A stretch of 64,000 nt of DNA, from NCBI GenBank assembly GCA_021234155.1, contig JAJEKV010000002.1, positions 31,487,645-31,551,644 of the forward strand, in the 5' to 3' direction. The translations under genes were made by a program, and so were the position numbers. Under the pieces are notes generated by a model. That model searched no databases. It saw only the letters and a program-made list of their open reading frames with translations, and had not been told where the DNA came from. Within the stretch, counting starts at the first letter, position 1. Each line of letters opens with the position of its first letter. Origin of the DNA: Isoetes taiwanensis (lineage: Eukaryota; Streptophyta; Lycopodiopsida; Isoetales; Isoetaceae). Positions 24,294 through 36,500 of the stretch are shown here, piece after piece.

Positions 24294-25854
24294 GTTCCTA
24301 AGGACATTGGCTGGAGATCCACCTTGTAATGCTCTTGCCAAATCTTCTCTTAGCGATTTGGGAGGTATAAGTTTGTCACCGCCGATCTTCTTGCCGCTTT
24401 GTAAGGTATGGCGGTCGAAAGGCGTCGAGTGCTATCGCTCTCTTCACCAGGATTGCATACTCGGTATTAAGGGGTAACCGCGCATGCCGGCCGAATCCTG
24501 AGAGTGCAATCAGCAACGATACTCCTTCCTCGCCTCTGGGGGTGAACTTGCGGTGGATAACCGCTATTCTTCCATCCATCAGCAGTGGCAGGTAATACCG
24601 TAGTGACCTGTCGTTGCGAGACGGGTCCTCGGCCACTCGGTATCCAGCTCTGTGTCTGCTTCCGAAATCATCAACCTCCACCGTGGTGAGCTCCCTGTAG
24701 TCTCTGACTGTTGCTGAAGCCCTCCTGAGGTCGAATTCGCCTGTCCTCTCCCGGGGAGGTGCTGCGGACGAGCTTGCCGTTAGGATGTTTGAGGTCGCAT
24801 AGCGGATCCCCATTTGTTCCTGAAGAGCAAGGAACTCTTCCTCCGTCGGTAGCTTGTTCTGCGCCTTGTCTGCCTCCATAATCTGCCTGATGTTGCTGTA
24901 GGCTTGGATGTCGGAGGTAAACTCTCCCGTGCAAGTGTCGGCTTCCCTTACTTGGAGGGGAAAGTCAGACTCTCCTCGGACGATGAAGTCGTCCAAGTGG
25001 TTCTTCGGAGTTGGTGCAGCAACTCTTCAGGTCTACTCCCTTTCCCCGCACTCAGGGAGGTTTTGAATGTCGCTTAGGAGCGAAACTCCTCACCTTCGAC
25101 AATAATGGGAGCTAGGCTTGTGATGCCTAACCCGAGGGGGCGGCGACTACGACTCGAGTCTGCCGGCTTCTTTGAAGTCTTGCCACTCTGCTTTCGCTTG
25201 TCGCTGCTCTTCATTTGGGTCGAGCTTCGTCATAGTCTTCCTCTTCCTCGATTCTGTTCGTCCGAAGTCTTCTTCCTTCCCTTCCTGCTCCTGTTCATAT
25301 TGTGAGGGAGCCGTTGTTATCTTGCTATGGCTAATGGGTCCACGTCCATGGGGAATGGAGGTTTCCCCCGGTGTTCTCGACACGGTGGGTAAGAAAGATT
25401 GCCAGGCGGTGTTGAAAAGAAGTACTTGGTCTGATGACGGTTAGGACCATTGGCTCGGTGTGCGGTGCGCTTTGTTTGTGAGGTATTTGGCGATGTTGGG
25501 ACATCGTCTATCTTTACTTGAGGGGACTGTCTAGGAACAAAATATCCTACACAAGGGGGGAGTTGCACTAGCGCTGGTTCTACCCTAGCTTGGAACTCAG
25601 TCAAGACTCTACTATAAGCTGGGGTCGCGTGCAAGGTTGCTTGGACGTCTACCTCCTTCCTGAAGATCACGGAAGATTTGGTCGACGTCGGCAAGAAAGA
25701 TGACATATTTGTGCACCATCCGTGGAAATCGAAGTTGCCATTGATTAATTGCGAGTAAAGAGGGTAACAAAGCGGTTTGCAAGAGCCTCAGGGGAGTTGG
25801 GAAATCGGCTAGAAGGGCAGGAGCAGATTTGTAGGGTGCTATCTGAGAAATGAG

Positions 25855-25866
25855 GGGTCTATTTAT
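25855..25866 (-). promoter_or_regulatory. Candidate TATA box
   Basis: Minus strand tctataaatagacc is a near-consensus plant TATA element. The coding signal of the split unrecognised region starts about 150 bases downstream. It could instead be the promoter of a decayed LTR. Confidence 0.45.
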
Positions 25867-26057
25867 AGAAAAGGGAAAAACCCTAATTTTTGGATGACTT
25901 GAAAATTTCCTAGGGTTGGGTAATTCTAGCTTATCTGAGGTCAAAATGGGAGTTTGAGGACTATATGGGATGCTTGAACAAGGCTAGATTACCTAAAAGA
26001 TGCTATGCAATAGGTTGAAGGTGACTTTGACAAGTCCTGGTGAAGAAATGGTAAGAG

Positions 26058-26124
26058 GTCTCACAGCTTGCGCCTCGCTTCAAAACTAACTTTTTGTTTT
26101 GCGACCAAGCGCGAGCTGTGAGAC
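26058..26124. repeat. Inverted repeat/hairpin
   Basis: gtctcacagct-gcgc on the left pairs with gcgcgagctgtgagac on the right around a ~25-base loop. It lies ~190 bases upstream of the candidate TATA box; role unknown. Confidence 0.6.
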
Positions 26125-26531
26125 ATCGGTCTCATTTCGATCAAAGGTGTCCAATTTGGGTAAACTAATGGTGTAAGGGTGATGGGCTCATCAAATTAGG
26201 CAGAATCGACCCCTTATTTGGTCAATTTGGAGCTGTTTTGGTCAAGTTTGGGCGAGGTCTCACTATCCATATGTTGAGCAGTGGTTAAGAGGAACAATTA
26301 CCTGATTGTGTGAGTAGCCTAAGGATAAACCAATTTGGCCCAGATTGTCTATGACCATCGAGATCCTATCCCTGCTGTTGTTGCTAGGAAGGTATTTGGT
26401 AAAGTTTTTGATCTTAAGCTGACAAAATGGGCAAATGAAAATGGCATTAGAGCAAAGGGGCAAGCAGGTTTCCGGGCCGGGTATGGAACTCTTGATCATT
26501 TGATCACACTTCGCATGATAGTGGAGGAAGC

Positions 26532-27297
26532 AGGGATAGGTTCAATACTGCAGACGCTTTATACTCACGAAATAATGATGAATTGTATGATACGGCACAT
26601 ATTTGTCGTGATAAAACGTAAAAATAATCAAAAAAAATTCACGGCGTCGGAAGATTTTGGCGGCAGACGCGAAACCTTCGATTCCAGCGACTGTGAAAAG
26701 TTTTTCGTGTAATAAAACCGGTAAAAATCGTCTGCAGAAAAAAAAATTAAATCTCGTTTTTCGCGTCTGTGAAAAACTTTTTCGGTATCGCTAAAACGTA
26801 AGGTTTCGCGGTCGCTGGTTTTGAAATTTCAAAAAAAAAAAATTTATTTTTTTCGAATTTGAATTTGAATTGTGGTCTGTGAAATCATATAAAAACAGAC
26901 GTCTGTGAAATTTTTTTAATTATTACCTAAACAATATAATGAGTAACAAAAAACCTTTTTTTTTTTTTTTTTTACGAATTTGAAATTTGAAAATCGGCGT
27001 GACGTGAAACCTTTTGTTTCATCGACGCGAAAATTTTCAGCGTGACGCGAAAAACAGAAGGTTCAAGCGCCAAAGTTGAAAAAAAAAAAAAAATTTTCGC
27101 GTCACGCGGTTTTCTGGTTTCGCGTGATGCGAAAAACTTTTCGGCGTCAGACGAATCTGAAGGTTTCGCGTGACGCGAAAAATTTTTTGGCGGCGGCGAC
27201 CTTTTAATCGTTAAACACGTATTTTATTAAAAATATGTATTTTTTGACTTTATCGTCGGGGAATTTGAATTTTTTATCGTCTGAGAACCTATCCACG
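26532..27297. mobile_element. Mutator-type MITE with 9 bp TSD, inside the LINE
   Basis: GGAGGAAGC occurs at 26523-26531 and again at 27298-27306. Between them the ends are inverted: ggataggttc...agacg on the left, and gaacctatcc preceded by cgtct on the right. Removing the element and one TSD restores the LINE frame (IVEEA joins KSGEQSFDFF). A 9 bp TSD fits Mutator-like elements. No transposase is encoded. The interior alternates A/T homopolymers with CG-rich palindromes such as TTTCGCGTGACGCGAAA (27164-27180). Confidence 0.75.
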
Positions 27298-28844
27298 GGA
27301 GGAAGCTAAGTCCGGGGAACAAAGCTTTGATTTCTTTGCTTTATTGATTTTGCAAAGGCCTTCGATCACGGTTTCCGCGGCAAAAATTAATAGACAGTTA
27401 AACGGTTGGGAGTGCCCAAAGAATGGATCATTGCGATTGGGAAGACTCTACCAAAATGTGCAAGGAAAAGTGGTCGCTCAATGGGTATGACAAGGGCAAT
27501 ACCTAGTGATGTGGGGGTGAAGCAAGGCTGCCCAATGTCACCTACTCTATTTGGTCTATATGTGGATCGGCTTGAAAGCTTTCTCCAAGCAAAAGGTTGC
27601 AAATTCCACGGATACATGAGGAGCTAGTGGTGCTACTTTTTTGAGATGATCTGCTGCTCTCGGATATTCTCGAGGAGGATATGCAAGGGCAGTTGGATGC
27701 GCTTGCCGATTTTTACCTTGAGTTTGACCATCAGAATTTGAATAAGACTAAGCTTGTATGCTTGTAAAATTGAGGCTAATGTTATATATCAAAGAGAAAG
27801 AGTAGAAACAGTTAATTTTACAAATACCTTGGGCATGAAGTGTATCGCGGGCAGGAGAAAATTTGGACCCAAGGAATTGTGATGGGATTTCATTTGCATT
27901 GAAAGCATGTATGCAATGATTAATCAGGGCAGGCAAGCAAATGTGCGGTCTTGGCCAATATGGAAACGCTTATTTGACATATTAGTCATGCCAGTTGCTT
28001 TGTATGCTTGTGAACTATGGGGGGCATCCTTGCCAAAAGGGAAGTGGAATGCGTTGAAGCAAATACAAAAAACATTATTACATATGGTTTTTAAAGTGAA
28101 AAGATCAGTGTCGTATGAGATTCTGTCAATGGAAAGTGGATTATACCCATTGGAGATCCAAGCAGCTTGGCAAACTGCCCGATACTTGAATAAAAGAGTA
28201 GAGGGAACATCTTTGGCATGTGTGGCAATCCAGGCATCCACGGCCTTGGGAGGGAGGGGAAAAGCAAGCTGGCATAAGGATGTAACACGATGGTTGAACC
28301 GATTACATCTTACGATGGCTGATTTTGGGGAAAATTTTAAACAAAAAGCATTTGAGCGGTACATTGGATTCTGTGATAAGAAAAAGGTCAGATACTATTT
28401 GGAAGACTTTAATCCAGAAGCAAAACATGGCATTTAGTTATATCTTAGTCATAAGAACATGTACCCAAGAATGGTACAAGCAATAGCTCGAATACGCATG
28501 GGTTCACATCGTCTTATGATTGAAACAGGGAGATGGTCAGGGCTTCCTAGGGAAGAAAGGACATGCAGATGCAAGCAAGATATTGAAACAGAATCACATG
28601 TAATATTTCATTGCCCTGAGTTCCATTCACTTCGGGAAAAGTACTCCCAAGTGGATTGGGACCATGAGAACTTGGCAACTCTTTTCCAAAAATACTCTAC
28701 AATATGCCAAGTGGCAAAATTCATTAGAGAGCTCCTTGAGAACATTGACAATAGTGAAAAAGATACTCTTATCTGTAGAGAGTAGATGTAAAAATTGTAA
28801 GATTTGTCCCATGGCCTACGGGTCTTTGTTGGACGTTAATAAAT

Positions 28845-28845
28845 C

Positions 28846-28888
<43 letters not shown>
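28845..28888 (+). repeat. (TTA)n microsatellite, LINE 3' tail
   Basis: About 15 TTA units directly follow the LINE 3' region, as expected for LINEs that end in a short tandem repeat rather than poly(A). Confidence 0.9.
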
Positions 28889-28889
<1 letters not shown>

Positions 28890-31800
28890 ATCTACCTATC
28901 TCAGGGAATTCGAACAATAGCTTCAATGTTAGTACTAAACAAGGACCTAGCAAGAAAGGCCCCTTCTATTAATAGGTTCTTTGTGAATTTATTGTTCACC
29001 ATGTTGTCCTCGAAATTGAAATTCTTTCCCCCTAAGCCACGTATTAAATCTTTGAAGGATTTTTAAACCACTTGCCGCCTTTCGACATGGACATCTCTCT
29101 TCGCCTACTGGTAAAGAGCACCCCCTGGCCTACACCTAATGAATAGTAGTCCTTGAAGCATGTTGCTTATTACTTCTAACCTTAGTCATCAACTCTACAC
29201 TTGATACAACATATACAATTGCTCACCAAACAATTTGACCTTAACCCTCTTGTTGTCTTCTAACTTACCATTATGTGCATATGATCTGAACGTCCATGTT
29301 CCAAGGTTGCTTTCGAATTCCCCCTTATTTTCTTTTTTAACCCGCACATTATTGGGAGATATGATTTATCCTTGTCATACACCTTGGAAATGTTAGCCAG
29401 TAAGTTCTTCTATCATGATGTCATGCCCCTATTGTGGTATTACAAATGACTTGACATCCTCCTATAAGCCATATCGTATCCTATTTTAGTGGGTAAGCCT
29501 TCTTGGAAATCGTACGTTACCTAGAATCTTTAGGGCGCTTGCCTTGTGCTTTATAATTCTACCTCAATACCCACCTCTTATATAAGCCGGGCAGTTATTT
29601 TCCTACCACGCCAGTTTATATCGATCTCCTAGCCCTACATGTTTTAACTTACAACTCCATGTAAGCTATTGAGTCAAATCAAAGATCATGTTTTATATCT
29701 AACCCTTGGTGTCTATGCAAGACACTTTTTCAACTTCTAGTAGGTAAATGTTATTCGCCACCCAACCGGGCATTGTCCTATAGTACCATTTAACTCCACC
29801 GTCTTGAGCCTTATTCTATTGTCCGTTGCCATTTATTTTAAATGTCAACTACCACATCCTATCTTTAAACACATTGTATGCTATCTGCATACTCCAGATG
29901 GACTACAGACCCTTCAATGGTAAGTTTGCGGTTAACTTGCCTTTCAATTTTTGGGCCGGTGCATAGATTACCCCACTAAATTGTACACCGTACGTCTGCA
30001 TGGTACGTATGTAGTAACCCTCTATCCTCATACCACAAAGAAATGTTAGAGCTCTGCTCTGACTTCGTTATTGGATAACTTTGCTAGTTCCTTATGATAC
30101 TTTAGTCCATCCATAAACTATGTTGTCCCCATGGGATTATGCCAAGTTTCCAAAGGTTCGTACCCCAATTAAAGAGTTGTTCCAAAGGTCCAATTATCTA
30201 AACATTGCTTGCATTCCGATATCAACCGTTTCTTCTCCCAATTAACTTATTATTTTCTCAAGGTATCATGTCAATTTCAACTTTTGATCAGTTTCAAATG
30301 TTCTTGTCTTCGGACCCGTTATAATACAGAGGCATTAAATCGTCTCGATCCCATAGTAGTACGCCCCTATGTTCAAACCTTCTTTTATCAATCGTCGTAG
30401 GGTCTCCATTCTTATTGTCCTCTTAAGGTTCTTAAAGTCATAATCCATAGGAGGTGCATACCTCAAGACATGGGATCCTCAAGCCTCTACTTCTTGGTCT
30501 ATATAATCTCACCCCTTCTACTCTCTACAACTCGACTTGATTTTTATCGGGACTTGGAGTTGCTATGTATTGCCCTCCCGTCGGTTATCCCTAAAGGTAT
30601 AATCAGCAAAGGCACCGTCCTTCTCTTCTTCCATTAGCGGAACGAATATTTGATACCATCCAGCTATTCTCACGCCCAATAGATACCCTCAGCTTATAAC
30701 GCTACTTTAATTCATCGATATCTAGAACCCTTGAATAGTTAACCTCCTATTATCTGTTATTTCCATTCTATTCCAACCATCGTTGGGATGTTTTTAAATG
30801 TAACCTCGCCATATATGCTAGACTTACTCTGGCTATTTTCCTGACTTAAACTCTTTTCATGACCCTTAGCACGTTGTACCTACTAGGGACAGTCAACTCC
30901 ATACAATTAGACTAACTTAAATGCTTATCTCTAGTAGATCATACCTTATCTAATATTTTCATATTTAAGCATCTCATTATGCTTGTTCTTTTAACCTTAC
31001 CAGGTAACATTCCACTTGCCTTGCACGACTATCCTACTATCTTCATGTATGGCATAAATTTGAATGTCACAGTCGACATTCTTAATCTCAACACTAATGT
31101 AGTATTTGATACTACTTTCCAACATTCATGACCACTACCTTGTTATTCTGTGATATAGTAACATGTGTAAGTCATTCCTAAGTCTAAAGTCATATGTCAT
31201 TCTTAGATACCACCACATCATTAAGTTCACATTTGCCGGCCTTATCGATTAATCCTGAGACCTACAAGTCTGATACATGTGTGTTTCCATGTACATTCTT
31301 GTCTCGTCCTTTAATTAATCCGCTCCCATATAACAATCTCGTGGATGACATTATCCACTAGGAATTCAACTTCTGGTTGCCCTGAGCATATTTTCTCAGC
31401 TCATTATCTTCTATCATATCCATGTTATGGGTTTAGCACCACAGTTTTCACAATCTCTGACTCATACTCATAGGTCAACCCTAGCCCGAGGTGACCACCA
31501 AGCTGTAGTCACAAATTCAACAATGAGGGGTGCTGCCCTAAGTTCCTAATGAACGTGTTCACCATCTAGTATAAGAACTCTTACCTTCATTATCATACGG
31601 ACTGTGAACTAAAAGTTTTATTATACACCCTTTCTCTTTTTGTTAAGCTTCGGGACTATATGGTCCTAGTAGACATTTAGCAACGAGGAGCTACTCCTCA
31701 ACATACAAACCACAGTATCAAGTCCAACCCACATTCTCCTTGGAGAGATGTGGGCACCTACCTTGTTTATACTCCACACTTTGAGCTATTGTTTACACCA

Positions 31801-33582
31801 ACTTTCAAGCTCCCCTTGTCTCACGCTTGTCATGTGCGTACACAGTTTGCCTCCCTAATGCATCATTCGTTGGAGGTCAGCTTCCGATAATCATATCGTT
31901 CACCAAAGCTCCAACATACCTTATAGCTTTCAGATGATTGCGCCTTCTCTTAGCAATTGTCATCTTCCATTCCAACGGCTTGCCTTCGTTCGGTTCGACC
32001 TCGATTCTCTTGACCTTATATGGACACTACGTTCCACACTATTGTCCACTCTTCTATTCGGCGCCCCTTTGCTCCCACCGGAGACATGATGCATCCATTC
32101 CGTTAATTTGTACCATGCATGATGGCCATGTATTTAATCAACATCATTAAGCGTATCCGGCTACGTTCTTGTCTTACTCATGCATACCCTTGCATCTATA
32201 TTGCATGCCTTAGGAACGTCGGCCTCCTTACGAAATGCAACTTATGCGTAATTTTATAATCTATAATTTATGGATCTGCGTCGTTGTACGCCATTAATCT
32301 TCTAGCTTCTATAGCATAAACATTCTATACCTTCACTACATTGTCAAAACTGACACTTCTAAAGTGATCTCCCTTTCATAAGCTGGATATTTATAATCCA
32401 GTTTCCACATTAGATAGTACCTCTCTAACGTGTTCTATGGCAGATAATTATACACCACTTCTTCCTTAACTACGTGGTGCTATATCCAGTATCCTTTTAT
32501 GTTGAATGGCAATATATATGCCACATGACAAATCAATCCTCGTCGTCATTAAGTATACCTTTACGGATAAGCTTAACTTCCGGTGATTCATAAGATCACA
32601 AACATCGTCGCGAGCAATTCTCTGGGATATGGATTCAAAATAAAGGGTACCTTACCACTCCTTATTTCCAAGGTTTACCCACTTCACCGAGCTCTCATAT
32701 ATATTCCACATAACTATCCTTGATAGGCGGGATCACTTAGCTGGTCAAGGATTACAAAATAGTTTTTTTTCTTGTAACAATGTCGTCTTGACATTCTCTA
32801 TGTACTCATGGGATATTTAATATTCTGCTTAGTCATCACCCTCTAGGAGCAAACGTATGACTGCCCCCACCGTTCTCTATGAAGCTATATCAGCTTCTAT
32901 ATCACCAAATCAGATGCTTTTCCATAGGTCATGCTCAAGTTACACCTAAGCTAAAACCTCAGGGTTTCATTGTTTTATACAATGTGCCTTCTTTCCGCAA
33001 ACTCGCACTTTTATATTCTAACAGAGCAACTTACTCGAGTCAATACACATTACAATATCGGCTACTCCCATGCATCAAAAACGGTTGCGACGCAACCTAT
33101 GTCATTTTTTATGAGTTTTTCGACATTATTAACATTAATAGCTCACAAATTCTTATATTTGTGCATGCCTTGCCATCATTAGCTTAATTTTCTCGCATGT
33201 TTCAAGCTTTATAGTTCTCACTGTGAGATAGCACTTGTGTATTAAACCATTTTTATGAACACACATGAATCCTCTCAGACTTATGAATTGTTTATTGGTA
33301 GGACTTGTGCTCTTAGGCTAGAAAGGAATATCAACTGAACAGAATAGTGGTAAAGTCTTTAGTATGTCTATCAACTCTGCATTGCATTTTCCACCCCCGT
33401 TTAGCAATTTGTTAAGCATTTTGCTAATTCCTTCCAAGTTGTTTGAATTCTCAAACTATCCCGTACCCTTCAGCCCTGTGTTGCCTTCCGTAAGGAGTGG
33501 GCCTTGTAATATGTGATGTGTTGCCACGACATAACCCGTAGTTCTTGTAGATTGTCTAGATGCTGAGGACAACATCATTTTT
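28890..33582 (+). mobile_element. Internal region of an LTR element, no coding recognised
   Basis: A uniform AT-rich stretch with dense stops in all frames. It is assigned to an LTR element because its right end carries a polypurine tract followed by an LTR. Its 3' end (ctgaggacaacatc...ttaaggagggg) resembles the 3' end of the internal region of the element at 17.8-24.3 kb. No gag or pol motif and no 5' LTR were found, so it is either non-autonomous or very old. Confidence 0.45.
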
Positions 33583-33595
33583 AAGGAGGGGAGAA
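33583..33595 (+). other. Polypurine tract
   Basis: aaggaggggagaa immediately before the TGTGACG start of LTR E. Confidence 0.75.
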
Positions 33596-36500
33596 TGTGA
33601 CGTTGCAGATATTTATATGCCTTTTTAGGTGTAAATAATGATACGTCACTATGAATAATTAATGGTGCATTAATTATTCATAAGCTAAGGTTAGCTATAT
33701 AACTCATTAATTGTTAAGGTGGAAACCTAACCCTAAACCCTGTGACGAGCCTAGGCAACTCGGGATCTTGTCAATACTGTGCTAATTCTAGGTTGGTGTG
33801 ACAAACAATTGGATATGGTGAAGAATTGAATCTTCCTCTTGCACAGTTGAAATGACACGCTCAAAACTCAATAAGCCAATATTTAAGATCTCAATATAAT
33901 CAGAAATTATTAACATCCAAAGAATCCATATTCTCAACAAATATAATATCTAATTGTGTACAATTCAACCCAGAAGCTTCGCTCAACCATGATCCTCACC
34001 AGACATTTGCCATCCCTTGCTTATTCAACGCACATGCACTCAGGGTTAGTCCTCGTGACTAAGTGGGGATCCACGGCTGCCATCGCATGCATGGAATACT
34101 CTGGAAATCTCGGATAAGCATAAACACAGACGAAAAATCCTACGTGAGTACAGTGCTAAGACAATGACAACATAATCCAAAGAAATATCAACATGAACAT
34201 CAGAAGCAAGACATAGTGAAAAAATATCAAACCATCATGACACATAGCTCAGGGACAATGGGAAGCTTCGGCCAGCCTACATGAGGCCAAGCAGAGAAAT
34301 GCCCGGCCGACCATTATTCGCAAGTTGGCGAGGAGTTGGTGGGGTGAACCTGAAAGATAATCTTCCCACCCTTCCGCCCCGGGCATTTGGAGGACCTCTT
34401 ACCATGGAGTCAGCCGGAGGTGGACGAGCATCCTGATCGAGGGAGAACTTCGGTGTCCGCAGAGCACAAGAACCTGAGAGAATCACGCAGGATGAACATG
34501 AGCATGCCGAGACAACCCTAGGCCAATAGAACCTAGAAGTCCGACCCGGAGGTTCCAAGTGACATAATCAAATACCAAGACAACGGTGGAACAATGCAAA
34601 GACCATGACATGTGCGTTCATTAAAAATTTACTATAAATGTGCCTAGATCATACTCTTGCCGATGTTGCTGTGCATAACTTGCCCATGTTGAAGTAGCTA
34701 ACTTACTGATCCAAACATGTTGAGGAAGTCACAAGCCTAAATATCATTGATGTAGCTCCCATACCTATGTTCTTCACTGAACAAGGAAAAACAACATTCC
34801 AAACAATGCAAACTTACCTCAGAACCATTCTCCCATGAGGATAATCCATTAGCTATGATGCCTCTGATAAAATATAGCTCAACAACTTAAAAACTTACAG
34901 TTATACACTTAGGCTTACAGTGCTCCATGCCATAGCCTCATCTGGACCCTCCATATACTTCATATTTCTCTCTCGGCTCAACTTCTCTAGGTCTCCAAAG
35001 TTCCAACATGCTTTCTTTAATTTATCACTAACAATTGCTAGCTAAGGTTTTAATATTTTTATATTAAAAACCACTTCCATAGCTAAGTGATTAATTAGTG
35101 CACCCAATGTGGAAACTCCAATTGCCGCACTTCCGACTTAAAATCCATGGGACCTCCCCGCTTATATCACATGCTAATAACTCTAGGCCTAGGCCCCATC
35201 TTCAGGAGCCAAGGGATACCAATCTCCAAGAGTTCTCAAGTTATTACCCTTTAATTATATTTATTTATTATTACATGTTCTTTTAGAAGCAATCCAGGGT
35301 TCTTACATAGTTCGGCCCCTATCCAAGTTTTTCTTGCCCGCAGGACTGGCATACTCTGCGGATAGTCGGGGACCCTCAATCCAAGCCCTTGAGCTTCCTA
35401 TTATTTTCCTTTGAACTACTAACTATTACTTCCTTTGAACTATTGTTAATTAAAGCATGCAACAAAAGTAACAACAAAGAACCAACCAAAACCAAAAATA
35501 ACCAAAACGACCAAAACAAACGAGGCGTCTTCATTTTCGGCGGTTAGAGCCTCCCAAAAGGCATCGATTCCTCCAATTGAAGCCTCCCCAAGCCAAATCG
35601 GCCACTTTACATCCCAAATCGGCCCCTTTCTAATGACTTTGATCGACCCAGCAGAATTTCTACAATTGATCTAATCGGTTTAGACAGCTCCAAGATGCCT
35701 CTCTTGCCTCGATTGGCGATTAATGCGGGCTAGATCGTATACGAGGCCCCAATCCGGCCTTCTTCTCCAATTCCGACCTGATTCAACCGCTTTATTGCCT
35801 CAACCAACCGCCTAACAAAGCAACAAGCCTACGATTCATCAGCGGTTCGATGCGGCAAAGGGATTGATCAAGGTAAATCGGCTTTGTAACTTCCCAAATC
35901 GGGTGTTAGAAGCAATTCGACCAGTTGTTCATGTCCCGATTCAACCAAATTAACATTATATTACGTAAATCTAGCTATCTCCGGCAATTACAGCGATCGC
36001 GCCATGCCCTCTTGCAATTCCGATTCCATATATTGGCCTTCAAAGTTTTATTAACACAAGCTTAAGCTTTGCCTCAGATGAATTCATGATAAAGCTTTAT
36101 AGAATAATAACTTTTAGAGTCCTTACCAACCACAGAGAGCCTTATAAATCTCTAACCCTGCCAGCATATGCAATTGCATGGAATTCCATCAATTGAAACC
36201 AAACCCCACCTGATAAGAGAAGATCTGATGCAGTCTCCAAGCTCCAATGTCCTTTCTTCAACAATCCTCCCGGTGCAATCCTTCCAAGCTCCTGCCTTCC
36301 CATAGCTTCATAGCTTCACGTTTGCAAAAAGCCCTCTTTCCCCAAAATTGCCTTATTTTGTAAACCCTTTGTTTACATGAGCCCATGCTGCATGCATGCC
36401 ACAAGTACATATATAACTCATATACGTACCATACACAAATGCGTATACGGAACCATTAGGTGGCCAGGTCCGTTACAAACCCTAATTCGAATTTAGGGCT

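Larger units (their letters stand above)
17743..25706 (-). pseudogene. Unrecognised coding region, split by a nested LTR element
   Basis: A minus-strand coding signal runs from about 25706 (MSSFLPTSTKSSVIF) through a Lys/Arg/Glu-rich middle to DDFIVRGESDFPLQV at about 24990. It continues to KLIPPKSLREDLARALQGG near 24320. After the insertion it resumes at 17810 in the same frame (NLGHSVGTAQVKKF) and stops at 17743. Removing 17816-24298 (element plus one TSD) joins the two parts without a frame break, so the insertion is younger than the coding sequence. Two or three frame changes remain elsewhere, partly near homopolymers. Expected product is ~430 residues. I recognise no family. It could be an extra ORF of the chromovirus or an unrelated gene beside it; a TATA box lies upstream at 25857. 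Confidence 0.5.
26333..28889 (+). mobile_element. LINE fragment: reverse transcriptase to 3' tail
   Basis: The plus-strand frames read VVARKVFGKVFD then RAKGQAGFRAGYGTLDHLITL (RT fingers), FDFFALL with AKAFDH (catalytic motif A region, near 27330-27365), and GVKQGCPMSPTLFGLYVD (27510-27570). The thumb region follows (VALYACELWGASLPKGKW, 27980-28050), then a C-terminal Cys-rich motif CRCKQDIETESHVIFHCPEF (28565-28625) with C-x-C...H...C spacing common in LINE ORF2. It ends in a (TTA)n tail. The ORF1, endonuclease and start of RT are absent, as in 5'-truncated LINEs. It may be the same family as the minus-strand LINE at 44-46.7 kb. Not functional: several frame breaks and an insertion at 26532. 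Confidence 0.88.

Noticed and set aside
24376-24996. Resemblance of the unknown ORF to a plant pararetrovirus protein
   Set aside because: Only a vague composition-level impression; no conserved motif could be identified, and the neighbouring pol has an integrase, which pararetroviruses lack.
28664-28972. Frame with a poly-Tyr run
   Set aside because: Product of the (TTA)n tail of the LINE read in another frame.
29000-33580. Hidden gag-pol on the plus strand
   Set aside because: No retroviral motif found in any frame by eye; left as an internal LTR-element region without coding.
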